Positions 1 through 5,953 are shown, counted from the first letter of the stretch. The stretch is 12,241 nucleotides of DNA from Candidatus Uhrbacteria bacterium (GCA_003511125.1 DOJV01000024.1:13002-25242); one strand, 5' to 3'. A program made the numbers and translations. The notes: a model not told the origin generated them from the sequence alone.

Positions 1-96
1 GAACCTATGGTCCGCGAAGAAAAAACCCTCTCCATGGAAGATCTCGACAAAAAACTCGACGAGATTTTGGAAGCCAATCCTTCTGACGAAGCCTAA
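1..96 (+). CDS. rpsF: Ribosomal protein S6, C-terminal end (partial)
   Basis: The first 31 codons of the window read open in frame 1 and stop with TAA at 94-96. The peptide is charged and contains the stretch LDKKLDEILEANPSDEA, which resembles the variable C-terminal extension of bacterial S6. The assignment rests mainly on position: rpsF-ssb-rpsR is a very conserved operon, and ssb and rpsR follow directly. S6 binds S18 on the platform of the 30S subunit, so the two would be made together. The 5' part is outside the window, so the S6 fold itself cannot be seen. Another protein ending here cannot be excluded from 31 residues. Confidence 0.7.
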   Translation, partial: EPMVREEKTLSMEDLDKKLDEILEANPSDEA

Positions 97-133
97 TTAT
101 TCGAAAATTAGATAATTTGAAAATTCTAAACTT
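97..133. repeat. AT-rich ATTAGA-type intergenic spacer
   Basis: The rpsF-ssb gap is almost pure A/T and contains TTCGAAAATTAGATAATTTG followed by AAAATTCTAAA. These words resemble the ATTAGAAAATT units seen at 8308-8418, 9393-9484 and 10341-10358. It carries no visible ribosome binding site. Confidence 0.4.
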
Positions 134-562
134 ATGTTTTCTTTAAACCGCGCCACCATTCTTGGTAACTTAACTCGCGATCCTGAAACCAAACAATTAA
201 CTTCTGGCCAAACGGTTTGCACTTTTGGTGTGGCCACTAATCGCAGCTGGACCGATGCCAATGGTGTTCGTCAAGACAAAGCTGAGTTTCATAACATTGT
301 AGCTTGGGGTAAGTTAGCAGAAATTTGCAGCCAGCTTTTAACCAAAGGCAAAAAAGTTTATGTCGAAGGTCGTTTGCAGACTCGTGATTGGGAAGGTGCC
401 GACGGCGTCAAACGCTATCGCACAGAAATCGTTGCCGAGAATATCATTATCCTAGATCGCGCCGGTGGCGGAACTGGTTTTAACCCAGCTTCTCCCGTTT
501 CCACCGACGACCCTTCCATTGATCCTACCAGCGAAATCAAAGTTGAAGATATCCCTTTTTAA
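134..562 (+). CDS. ssb: Single-stranded DNA-binding protein
   Basis: The 142-residue protein binds and protects single-stranded DNA during replication, recombination and repair, in the cytoplasm. It opens with MFSLNRATILGNLTRDPE, the first strands of the SSB OB fold. The family signatures FGVATNRSW (about 31-39), EFHNIVAWGKLAE and YVEGRLQTRDW (about 76-86) follow, covering roughly residues 1-107. A short linker leads to the acidic tip VEDIPF, the conserved SSB peptide that docks partner proteins. The linker is short compared with the 178-residue E. coli protein. The gene lies 37 bases after rpsF and 90 bases before rpsR, as in the classic rpsF-ssb-rpsR operon. No Shine-Dalgarno precedes the ATG; the upstream sequence is AT-rich repeat-like DNA. 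Confidence 0.97.
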   Translation: MFSLNRATILGNLTRDPETKQLTSGQTVCTFGVATNRSWTDANGVRQDKAEFHNIVAWGKLAEICSQLLTKGKKVYVEGRLQTRDWEGADGVKRYRTEIVAENIIILDRAGGGTGFNPASPVSTDDPSIDPTSEIKVEDIPF

Positions 563-567
563 TTTTT

Positions 568-641
568 GTAAAAATGTAAAAGTGTAAAAAAAGTAAATTT
601 ACTTTTTTTACGAGGCTGAAAGCCGATTTTACATTTTTTAC
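568..641. repeat. Palindromic intergenic element with GTAAATTTAC centre
   Basis: The ssb-rpsR gap is almost wholly inverted repeat. The inner 28 bases (584-611) are a perfect palindrome centred on GTAAATTTAC. An outer pair, GTAAAAATGTAAAA (568-581) and TTTTACATTTTTTAC (627-641), is complementary apart from one extra T. The right arm alone carries a small hairpin, GGCT-GAA-AGCC (614-624). The same central decamer and TGTAAAA words recur in the element at 9077-9176. A terminator or processing role inside the operon is possible, since the inner right arm has a run of seven Ts. Confidence 0.75.
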
Positions 642-652
642 CTAACACTCCT

Positions 653-889
653 ATGAAAAAATCTAATAATAAAAACACTCAACCAAAACAACGCCATTGT
701 TCGTTTTGTGTTAACAAAAAAATCGAAATCGATTATAAAGATTCTGGTTTTCTTCGTCGTTTTACTTCTTCTTTTGCCAAAATTGTTCCGCGCCACCGCA
801 GTGGTGTTTGTGCCAAACATCAACGTGAATTAGCTACGGCTATCAAACGTGCTCGTGTTATGGCTTTGTTGCCGTTTGTACAAAAGTAA
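653..889 (+). CDS. rpsR: 30S ribosomal protein S18
   Basis: The 78-residue protein is a small-subunit platform component that pairs with S6 and contacts 16S rRNA. The S18 signature is clear: IDYKD (26-30), LRRFTSSFAKIVPR (34-47) and the helix AIKRARVMALLPF near the C-terminus. Cys16, Cys19, Cys53 and His56 form a CxxC...CxxH set, the zinc-binding version of S18 that many lineages have lost. Length is normal for the family. It sits third in rpsF-ssb-rpsR, and the palindromic element before it may tune its expression. No Shine-Dalgarno is seen ahead of the ATG (the upstream bases are CCTAACACTCCT). Confidence 0.97.
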   Translation: MKKSNNKNTQPKQRHCSFCVNKKIEIDYKDSGFLRRFTSSFAKIVPRHRSGVCAKHQRELATAIKRARVMALLPFVQK

Positions 890-906
890 GTGTGGTTGCG
901 TGGTAG

Positions 907-952
907 GTAGTCAATAGGTTGAAAAACTTATTGGCCGCAGACTATCGACTAC
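907..952. repeat. Imperfect inverted repeat between rpsR and efp
   Basis: GTAGTCAATAG (907-917) pairs with CTATCGACTAC (942-952) at 10 of 11 positions, with a 24-base loop. An alternative small hairpin, CAATAGG/CTTATTG, lies inside it. There is no following T-run, so it is not an obvious intrinsic terminator. It may be a dispersed repeat, because CTATCGACTACAGACT is itself built from near-repeats. Confidence 0.5.
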
Positions 953-971
953 AGACTCTCAAAAATCAATT

Positions 972-1538
972 ATGTCCTCCCCCAACGATATCAAAAAAGG
1001 CACGGTTATCCGACAAAACGGCGAACTTTTAGTTGTGGTTGATTTTCAACGAGTTTCTCCGGGCAAAGGCAGTTCTTTTGTACGTTGTCGCGCCAAAAAT
1101 ATCAAAACCGGCAAAATTGTGGAACAAAACTTTAAGTCCGCGGAATCTTTGGACTTCGAAGATGTTCAGTATAAAAAAATGCAGTACTTGTATGGCGATG
1201 GCCAGTTTTTTACTTTCATGGATAATCAAACCTACGAACAAATTCAACTCGGTATTGATGATATCGGCGATAGTGGAAAATATTTAAAAGAAGGTTTGGA
1301 GGTTACTATTGTCATGCATGGCGAAAATCCATTGACCATTAATTTACCAATGAAAGTTCAATACACGGTTTCTTCCACCGAGCCGGCTGTTAAAGGCGAT
1401 ACAGCGTCTGGCAATATTACTAAAGAAGCAATTCTTGATAATGGTTTAGCTATCCGTGTGCCGATTTTTTTGAAAGAGGGTGAAGAAGTTTTAGTGAATA
1501 CAGATACCGGTGAATATTGCGAAAGAGTCAATTCATAA
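972..1538 (+). CDS. efp: Elongation factor P
   Basis: EF-P binds ribosomes stalled on polyproline and promotes peptide-bond formation. The 188-residue product has the normal length and three-domain layout. Domain I is KOW-like (about 1-65) and carries the loop SPGKGSSF, with Lys32 at the tip, the position modified in many bacteria. The two following OB domains (about 66-128 and 129-188) include YLYGDGQFFTFMDNQTYEQ and the C-terminal signature of alternating small and hydrophobic residues ending in GEYCERVNS. No lysyl-modification gene is present in the window, so the state of Lys32 cannot be told. The gene lies 82 bases after rpsR and ends at a strong terminator, so it may close the rpsF operon. 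No Shine-Dalgarno precedes its ATG. Confidence 0.97.
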   Translation: MSSPNDIKKGTVIRQNGELLVVVDFQRVSPGKGSSFVRCRAKNIKTGKIVEQNFKSAESLDFEDVQYKKMQYLYGDGQFFTFMDNQTYEQIQLGIDDIGDSGKYLKEGLEVTIVMHGENPLTINLPMKVQYTVSSTEPAVKGDTASGNITKEAILDNGLAIRVPIFLKEGEEVLVNTDTGEYCERVNS

Positions 1539-1545
1539 AAAATAA

Positions 1546-1579
1546 AAAAAAATCGATCGTGATTGCGATCGATTTTTTT
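1546..1579 (+). terminator. Intrinsic terminator after efp
   Basis: Fourteen-base arms (1546-1559 and 1566-1579) pair perfectly around the loop TGATTG. The arms have the core ATCGATCG flanked by seven As on the left and seven Ts on the right. It starts 7 bases after the efp stop codon. The right arm doubles as the U-tract, and the A-tract makes it potentially bidirectional. Confidence 0.9.
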
Positions 1580-1582
1580 GTA

Positions 1583-1613
1583 TAAAAATTCGCCACCGAC
1601 TCGGTCGGTGGCG
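1583..1613 (-). terminator. Intrinsic terminator closing the minus-strand small-gene cassette
   Basis: CGCCACCGAC (1591-1600) and GTCGGTGGCG (1604-1613) form a perfect 10-bp GC-rich stem with a 3-base loop. Read on the minus strand the stem is followed by AATTTTTATA, a U-tract. It therefore terminates transcription coming from the promoter at 1992-2020. Confidence 0.75.
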
Positions 1614-1696
1614 TCTTGTGTCAGGGCGAACCCGATATCAAGAGAGATACCGGCGACCATAATGATCGTGATACCAGCAGCAAGGGAGTTGTTCAT
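1591..1696 (-). CDS. Possible small hydrophobic peptide, no stop before terminator
   Basis: An ATG two bases after the stop of the 91-aa ORF opens a frame beginning MNNSLAAGITIIMVAGISLD, a likely short transmembrane segment. The frame continues through the terminator hairpin at 1591-1613 without a stop and would only end at 1358, inside antisense efp. If termination works as drawn, the transcript would be non-stop. Coupling to the upstream ORF (TAATCATG) is plausible, and no Shine-Dalgarno of its own is clear. The end given here is the hairpin edge, not a stop codon. It may be a real membrane peptide, a decayed gene or chance; I do not recognise it. Confidence 0.3.
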
Positions 1697-1698
1697 GA

Positions 1699-1974
1699 TT
1701 ATTCTTCGACTGGCAAGAGTTCGACAGTGCTCCATGGGAAGCCTAATGGATCATCAGCGCGGTAAGCGCTTCTTGGCGGCGTGGACACGGCCAAGGCAAC
1801 GGCCTCGGCGATCGCTCGGCCGGCCGAATCGTCGGCAAGGCGAAGCTGTTCGACTGGTGAGATCGTCGGTGTGTACGAGAAGGCTCCGCCATAAACGAGC
1901 GGTTCGCCATGGTGGCTGAAAGGCTCTGTCGGGACAAGAGCGCCTCGGGAAAGGTGCCGCGCATGTGTTTTCAT
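1699..1974 (-). CDS. Small protein of unknown function, GC-rich, with strong SD
   Basis: This 91-residue ORF is not recognised. It begins MKTHARHLSRGALVPTEPFS and ends in an acidic tail (LLPVEE). It has no cysteine, no transmembrane segment and a predicted helix around AGRAIAEAVALAVS (about 51-64). Support for it being real is local: GGAGG at 1980-1984 lies five bases from the ATG, a sigma70-like promoter lies at 1992-2020, and a terminator follows downstream. It is richer in G and C than efp or the HD gene on either side. It sits alone between two terminators, so it forms an independent unit, perhaps with the small hydrophobic ORF that starts two bases after its stop. A regulatory or secreted role is speculation. 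Confidence 0.6.
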   Translation of the reverse strand: MKTHARHLSRGALVPTEPFSHHGEPLVYGGAFSYTPTISPVEQLRLADDSAGRAIAEAVALAVSTPPRSAYRADDPLGFPWSTVELLPVEE

Positions 1975-1991
1975 GATGGCCTCCGATAATA

Positions 1992-2020
1992 AAATTACTC
2001 TGTTAATTAACTTTGGTCAA
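1992..2020 (-). promoter_or_regulatory. Sigma70-type promoter for the 91-aa gene
   Basis: On the minus strand TTGACC (2015-2020) is separated by 17 bases from TAATTT (1992-1997). It lies directly after the terminator of the HD gene and drives a leader of about 10 bases with GGAGG at 1980-1984. Confidence 0.6.
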
Positions 2021-2022
2021 AC

Positions 2023-2054
2023 AAAAAATCGATCGTTCAAACGATCGATTTTTT
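2023..2054 (-). terminator. Intrinsic terminator after the HD-domain gene
   Basis: AAAAAATCGATCGTT (2023-2037) pairs with the segment 2040-2054 around a two-base centre, in practice a 13-bp stem with a TTCAAA loop. On the minus strand the stem runs into a T-run, four bases past the stop of the HD gene. Its core AAAAAATCGATCG is identical to the arm of the efp terminator at 1546-1579. Confidence 0.85.
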
Positions 2055-2058
2055 TAAT

Positions 2059-2643
2059 CTACTTATTTCTATTCACCCACCACTCGTCGTCTTTATCTCC
2101 ATACCACCAACCATCAGAATCGGTTTTTAAAATTTCTTCGGCCAACTGCTTTCCTTCTTCGGTTAAAAGACGACTGAGAGCTGGTTTTACCCAAGTTTGC
2201 GCGCGGGTGTTTCCAATGTCGATTTGTTCTTTGAGAGACAAAAGAAATTCGAGGTTGTCGGCGTCTTTGGTGAGTTTGGCTTCGAGGCATTCTCGTTTTT
2301 CGTATTCCTCGACAAGCCCTTTTATTTCATTTCCGAATGGCAGGGTTGCGGCGAGATCGTTGACAGCTTTTTCTTCAAGACGTTCGTTGTATTTTTGATG
2401 GACGTAGTTCAGATCAGAAACTCGAGCTTCGGATAAATCGTGGAGCAGGCACATTTGTAAAACCTTGGAGAGATCGGCTTGGTCGTTCATTTTTGATAAA
2501 ACCAAACCAATGTAGCAAACCCGATTGACGTGCTCGGCCACCGATTGTTCGCCAGAACCCAAAAAGAAAAACCCACTGCGTGGCGTTTTCTGCAGCATAC
2601 CAGCTTCGAATAAAAAATTGACGATCGGTTTTAAATTGTCCAT
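2059..2643 (-). CDS. HD-domain phosphohydrolase, YfbR/HDDC2-like (probable 5'-deoxynucleotidase)
   Basis: The 194-residue protein belongs to the HD superfamily of metal-dependent phosphohydrolases. The metal ligands are visible: SVAEHVNRV with His38, LLHDLSEAR with His68-Asp69, and KDADNLEFL with Asp127/Asp129. The order and spacing match YfbR and the HDDC2 group, which remove phosphate from deoxynucleoside monophosphates. A nucleotide-pool role is therefore likely, but substrate is not shown by sequence. The C-terminus is tryptophan-rich and charged (DGWWYGDKDDEWWVN), beyond the HD core. It is a single-gene unit with its own promoter at 2653-2680 and terminator at 2023-2054. No Shine-Dalgarno is present and the predicted transcript start nearly coincides with the ATG. 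Confidence 0.88.
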   Translation of the reverse strand: MDNLKPIVNFLFEAGMLQKTPRSGFFFLGSGEQSVAEHVNRVCYIGLVLSKMNDQADLSKVLQMCLLHDLSEARVSDLNYVHQKYNERLEEKAVNDLAATLPFGNEIKGLVEEYEKRECLEAKLTKDADNLEFLLSLKEQIDIGNTRAQTWVKPALSRLLTEEGKQLAEEILKTDSDGWWYGDKDDEWWVNRNK

Positions 2644-2652
2644 AGATTGATT

Positions 2653-2680
2653 ATGTTAGCAGGAAAAAATTTTAAGTCAA
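2653..2680 (-). promoter_or_regulatory. Promoter of the HD gene, near-leaderless
   Basis: On the minus strand TTGACT (2675-2680) is followed after 16 bases by TAACAT (2653-2658); CATAAT (2650-2655) is an alternative -10 at 19 bases. Either places transcription start within a few bases of the ATG at 2643. The -35 overlaps the T-run of the preceding terminator. Confidence 0.5.
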
Positions 2681-2707
2681 AAAAAGCCGCCAGCGATAGC
2701 TGTCGGC
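2679..2707 (-). terminator. Intrinsic terminator after the secreted-protein gene
   Basis: GCCGCCAGC (2686-2694) and GCTGTCGGC (2699-2707) pair at 8 of 9 positions with a four-base loop. Read on the minus strand the stem is followed by seven Ts (2685-2679). Confidence 0.85.
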
Positions 2708-2728
2708 AGAACGTCGTCATCGTCGTAG

Positions 2729-2748
2729 GGGCGAATGGCCATTCGCCC
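2729..2748. repeat. Perfect 20-bp palindrome overlapping a stop codon
   Basis: GGGCGAATGGCCATTCGCCC is fully self-complementary and its edge overlaps the TAG stop (2750-2748) of the secreted-protein gene. With the flanking GTA it resembles GTAGGGGC-type dispersed palindromes that I remember from many bacterial intergenic regions. It is 22 bases from the terminator stem, so the gene ends in two successive hairpins. Confidence 0.75.
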
Positions 2749-3848
2749 TAAAAAGTGATGGTACCACCGTAGAGCGGCATAACATTGACGAACTCGCCGT
2801 CGTAGTAGACGCCGGTCGAGTCGTCGCTCCAGTAGATCGCGTCGAGGCCGAGGTCGTCGGCTTCGGCCTCGTCGGGCAGGTAGACGAAGATGGTATCGTC
2901 GTTTGCGGCACTTGCGCCGGTCGTGTCGGCGTAGAGCGCGTAGGTCGTGGTCGAGCCGGCGGCGATCTCGTCCTCGAGGTAGATCTGGACGTACTCGAGT
3001 TCGGTCGTCGAGCCGTAGAAGTCCACGTCGAACTCGATTGGCGTCGACATGTCGCGGAGGTTGTACAGAGCCCACTTGGTGTCTTGTCCCAAGTTTGCGA
3101 GCGAGTTCCAACCCGAACCAGCGAGGTCTGTGGCCACGACACCGACGAGCAGTTCATCGAGTCCGACGTAACCATGCGAGTTGGCGGCGATGTCGAAGCG
3201 GAAAACTTCACTCCGTCCAGGAATCCCGGCACCAGACGGACTACCCGCAGTCAAGGAGATCGTCGGCTTGGTCTTCGTGAGGGTCATGATCTCGCCTTCG
3301 GCCGCGCTGCGGACATTGCGTCCGGTCAGCGGCAGACCGCGCGGCGTTGTGGCTGCGAAGTCGGTCGGGGTGAAGGCTTTGGTGACCAGGGCGAATTGAT
3401 CGCCGGAAGTCGCCGGTCGACCATCGACCGTGCCGGTATCGACCCACAAGTCGGCTTCGACGGTTCGTCGACACGGAACCAGCAAATCGAGTCCGGTGAA
3501 GACAGTCTCGCCAGACACGAAGTAGCTAGTTTGGGTCTCGGTGGCGCCGGTCGAATCGGCGTAGGAAATCGTCACCGAGTTGATGGCTGTGTCGTCGCCT
3601 GGCACATCGCCGGTGTCGGTGCAGTCTCCATCATCGCCGCCGACGAGGCAGTTCAGAACGGTCAGCTTGGTGACCACGACGCGCTGGCCGCGCAGTTCGG
3701 TGAACTCGATCGTGGCCACGGAGACGTCGGCAGAACTGCCGATGACGATTCCGGACTCGGCGGTCGAGGCCGAGATGTCGAGGTCGAGAGCTATTGGCAG
3801 AGCCGCGAAGAGCGACGAGACGAGAGCGAGCAGGAAGAGGATGTTCAT
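2748..3848 (-). CDS. Secreted surface protein with two beta-sandwich-like modules
   Basis: The 366-residue product starts with a short signal peptide (MNILFLLALVSSLFAALPIA), so it is exported. I chose ATG 3848 because GGAG lies six bases upstream; an in-frame ATG at 3860 would add four residues. Two regions share a beta-rich pattern of strand, Thr/Ser-rich turn and a closing strand: about 40-156 (FTGLDLLVP...GDQFALV) and about 214-324 (VQIYLEDEIAAGST...DTIFVYL). Between strands lies an acidic loop (about 71-86, GGDDGDCTDTGDVPGDD) that could bind calcium. Cys67, Cys76 and Cys126 are the only cysteines. The ending WSDD...GEFVNVMPLYG resembles surface proteins I recall from Patescibacteria. No sorting signal or membrane anchor is visible. 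The gene is strikingly GC-rich (32 of the first 40 codons end in G or C) and has its own promoter and terminator. Function is unknown. Confidence 0.85.
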   Translation of the reverse strand: MNILFLLALVSSLFAALPIALDLDISASTAESGIVIGSSADVSVATIEFTELRGQRVVVTKLTVLNCLVGGDDGDCTDTGDVPGDDTAINSVTISYADSTGATETQTSYFVSGETVFTGLDLLVPCRRTVEADLWVDTGTVDGRPATSGDQFALVTKAFTPTDFAATTPRGLPLTGRNVRSAAEGEIMTLTKTKPTISLTAGSPSGAGIPGRSEVFRFDIAANSHGYVGLDELLVGVVATDLAGSGWNSLANLGQDTKWALYNLRDMSTPIEFDVDFYGSTTELEYVQIYLEDEIAAGSTTTYALYADTTGASAANDDTIFVYLPDEAEADDLGLDAIYWSDDSTGVYYDGEFVNVMPLYGGTITF

Positions 3849-3892
3849 GGTTTTCTCCATTCCGCACCTTGGTTGGTTTTTGGTGCAGACAG

Positions 3893-3923
3893 GTTATACT
3901 AGACTTTTTGGATAAAAAGTCAA
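3893..3923 (-). promoter_or_regulatory. Candidate promoter of the secreted-protein gene
   Basis: On the minus strand TTGACT (3918-3923) lies upstream of TAGTAT (3896-3901, 16-base spacer), which overlaps TATAAC (3893-3898, 19-base spacer). It begins 11 bases after the recA terminator hairpin's lower edge and leaves a leader of about 40 bases. Confidence 0.5.
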
Positions 3924-3933
3924 GGGAGATCAC

Positions 3934-3967
3934 AAAAAACCAATCGCTTGCGCGATTGGTTTTTTTT
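3934..3967 (-). terminator. Intrinsic terminator after recA
   Basis: AAAAAACCAATCGC (3934-3947) and its complement (3952-3965) form a perfect 14-bp stem with the loop TTGC. Read on the minus strand it ends in a T-run, 22 bases after the recA stop. Confidence 0.9.
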
Positions 3968-3989
3968 GTAAATCTTTTTTAAACTTTGT

Positions 3990-5048
3990 CTATTCCTCGT
4001 CTTTCTTTATCACCTCTTTATTACTCGGCAACATAAAATCACCGGTTTTCATTTTTTCTTGAATAGCTTCGCGAATAACAGCCATGGTCTCTGGGTGTTC
4101 ACGCAAATACTGTTTGGCGTTTTCGCGGCCAACACCGAGTTTTTCTTCGCCAAAGGTGTAGGAGTTGCCACTCTTTTTGATGATTTCGCCGGGGACGCCA
4201 ACATCTAATAGATCGCCGGCAATGGAAATACCCTCGTTATAAAGAATATCGAATTCACAGGTGCGGAACGGTGGGGCGACTTTGTTTTTAACGATTTTGA
4301 CCCGAGTGCGGTTGCCAATAATATGTTCGCCCTGCTTGATTTGGGCTGAACGACGGATTTCGATGCGTAGAGATGAGTAGAACTTGAGAGCGTTGCCGCC
4401 GGTGGTGGTTTCTGGATTACCGAAGAAGACGCCGATTTTGTGGCGGATTTGGTTAATGAAAATCACGACGGTGTGAGTTTTGCCGACAATGGCCGCTAGC
4501 TTTCTTAAGGCTTGGCTCATAAGGCGGGCCTGCAAACCCATATGCGAGTCGCCCATGTCGCCTTCGATTTCGGCTTTTGGAGTAAGGGCCGCAACCGAGT
4601 CGATAACAATGACATCGACGGCGTTGGAACGAACCAGGGTTTCGACAATTTCCAAGGCTTGCTCGCCGGTGTCTGGTTGCGAGATAAGCATGTCGTTAAT
4701 ATTGATACCGATTTTTTGGGCGTAATCTGGATCAAGGGCATGTTCGGCGTCGACGAAGGCGGCTACGCCGCCGAGTTTTTGGACTTCGGCAACAATATGT
4801 TGAGCCAAAGTGGTTTTTCCGGAAGATTCTGGGCCAAAAATTTCGATAATTCGGCCGCGCGGTACTCCGCCGACCCCAAGCGCGATGTCGAGCGAAAGAC
4901 AGCCGGTCGAAACAACATCGACCTTCATGGTTTTGGCATCGCCGAGTTTCATGATTGAACCCTCGCCAAAACGTTGGCGAATTTGGGCGATAGCTTCGTT
5001 CGCGGCTTGATTTTTACCGGTTGGTTCTTCTGTAATATGTTTGGGCAT
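3990..5048 (-). CDS. recA: Recombinase RecA
   Basis: RecA polymerises on single-stranded DNA and uses ATP for strand exchange in recombinational repair; it also commonly triggers LexA cleavage. The 352-residue product has the family's normal length. Walker A is GPESSGKT (72-79), the catalytic region includes [10 protein letters not shown] (97-106), Walker B ends in VIVIDS (Asp150), and the L2 DNA-binding loop is [16 protein letters not shown] (208-223). The start of L2 reads [10 protein letters not shown] where E. coli has Met, a mild change. The C-terminal tail is short and charged (VIKKDEE). No obvious SOS box of known type lies upstream, and no Shine-Dalgarno precedes the ATG. It is a single-gene unit between two terminators. 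Confidence 0.98.
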   Translation of the reverse strand: MPKHITEEPTGKNQAANEAIAQIRQRFGEGSIMKLGDAKTMKVDVVSTGCLSLDIALGVGGVPRGRIIEIFGPESSGKTTLAQHIVAEVQKLGGVAAFVDAEHALDPDYAQKIGININDMLISQPDTGEQALEIVETLVRSNAVDVIVIDSVAALTPKAEIEGDMGDSHMGLQARLMSQALRKLAAIVGKTHTVVIFINQIRHKIGVFFGNPETTTGGNALKFYSSLRIEIRRSAQIKQGEHIIGNRTRVKIVKNKVAPPFRTCEFDILYNEGISIAGDLLDVGVPGEIIKKSGNSYTFGEEKLGVGRENAKQYLREHPETMAVIREAIQEKMKTGDFMLPSNKEVIKKDEE

Positions 5049-5066
5049 AAGTTTTTAAAAATTCAA

Positions 5067-5072
5067 ATTATA
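5067..5072 (-). promoter_or_regulatory. Candidate -10 element of recA
   Basis: A perfect TATAAT on the minus strand lies 18 bases before the recA ATG. No good -35 is seen at 16-18 bases (the bases there read AGGGGT at 17). Start of transcription would leave a leader of only about 12 bases, consistent with the missing Shine-Dalgarno. Confidence 0.4.
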
Positions 5073-5164
5073 AAGTTTTTTCTTTAATCACCCCTCTATC
5101 TTAAAGGTTTGGGCGAAAAAGGCAATGGTCAAAAATGTAAGTTTTTTTCGACTGATTTTTTAAT

Positions 5165-5194
5165 AAAAAAACCTTGTCAAAGACAAGATTTTTT
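5165..5194 (-). terminator. Intrinsic terminator after the RodZ-like gene
   Basis: CTTGTC (5173-5178) and GACAAG (5182-5187) pair around AAA. One mismatch further out, A- and T-runs (5165-5171 and 5189-5194) extend the stem. On the minus strand it ends in a T-run. Confidence 0.8.
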
Positions 5195-5232
5195 ATCCTA
5201 AAGTTAGGGTTTTCTGACAGTTTGTTTTTAGC

Positions 5233-5266
5233 TGTGGATAATTTTTTATGGCGCAGGTGTGGATAA
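5233..5266 (-). promoter_or_regulatory. Pair of exact DnaA boxes
   Basis: TTATCCACA occurs twice on the minus strand, at 5233-5241 (intergenic) and 5258-5266 (last codons of the RodZ-like gene), 25 bases apart. Both match the strict E. coli DnaA-box consensus. No AT-rich unwinding region, replication gene or further boxes are clear nearby, so this is not called an origin. Confidence 0.5.
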
Positions 5267-5950
5267 ACCCGGCAAATTTATTGGGTTTTGGTTTAAAACT
5301 ATCTTTCTATAAACCGTTGCCATTTTTGAATGTCTGGTTTTGGCTTCGATGGTAATAACGTTAAGTCCTCGTTCCAAAGTTATTTTAGTGGAAAAATTTC
5401 TGTCAGTATCCGGAATGATTTTGTTGTTATTAACAAAAATTTCTGATTCGCGATTTACCGTACCTTTTATGGTAATCGTGGCGTCTTGAACTTCGATTCC
5501 ATCGGTCGGTTCAAAAATTGTGATTACCGGCGGGGCTAGCAGACTGGTAATTTGCCAACCAAGGTAAGAAACCAGGGCCGCGACGAAAACCAAGCCGATC
5601 AAAAATTTCCAAAGACGATGAGCTGAAAAAAAAGCTAAAGCTCGGGCTCGTTGAGCCGGTAAACGGTGCGGACTAACCAAATCGCATTTTCTGACATTTT
5701 CTTCAAACAAAGAAATAAAATATTTTGGATCGCCACCCAAAGTTGAGATATATTTTTTTAAAAAGTTTTTGGCGTAAATTGGTTCGGGTAAAATGTCGTA
5801 CTTTCCGTTTTCAAAAGCCTCCAGATATTTACGTTGAATTTTTGTAGCCTCGGACATTTCTCGCAAAGTCCAGTTGCGGTGTTTGCGAAGAGCTTTAATT
5901 TTTTCTCCAAGACATTCCTCTTTCTTTAGGTTGCGTACAAAGAATGCCAT
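5246..5950 (-). CDS. RodZ-like protein: HTH, one transmembrane helix, extracytoplasmic beta domain
   Basis: The 234-residue protein has an N-terminal XRE/HTH_25-type domain (about 14-85, with LGEKIKALRKHRNWTLREMS and the EPIYAKNFLKKY motif typical of RodZ). A basic linker follows, then one transmembrane helix (about 114-137) and a beta-rich C-terminal domain (about 141-221) resembling an Ig-like or glucodextranase-B-like fold. This is the RodZ layout: in rods RodZ links MreB to the cell-wall machinery. The C-terminal domain here differs from the E. coli one and no mreB is visible, so the shape role is inferred. It starts three bases after the ftsK stop, so the two are surely co-transcribed. 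No Shine-Dalgarno is seen. Confidence 0.85.
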   Translation of the reverse strand: MAFFVRNLKKEECLGEKIKALRKHRNWTLREMSEATKIQRKYLEAFENGKYDILPEPIYAKNFLKKYISTLGGDPKYFISLFEENVRKCDLVSPHRLPAQRARALAFFSAHRLWKFLIGLVFVAALVSYLGWQITSLLAPPVITIFEPTDGIEVQDATITIKGTVNRESEIFVNNNKIIPDTDRNFSTKITLERGLNVITIEAKTRHSKMATVYRKIVLNQNPINLPGLSTPAP

Positions 5951-5953
5951 AAC

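Noticed and set aside
3084-3902. 272-codon frame opposite the secreted-protein gene
   Set aside because: A long antisense frame is expected opposite a GC-rich gene. The minus strand has the signal peptide, SD, promoter and terminator.
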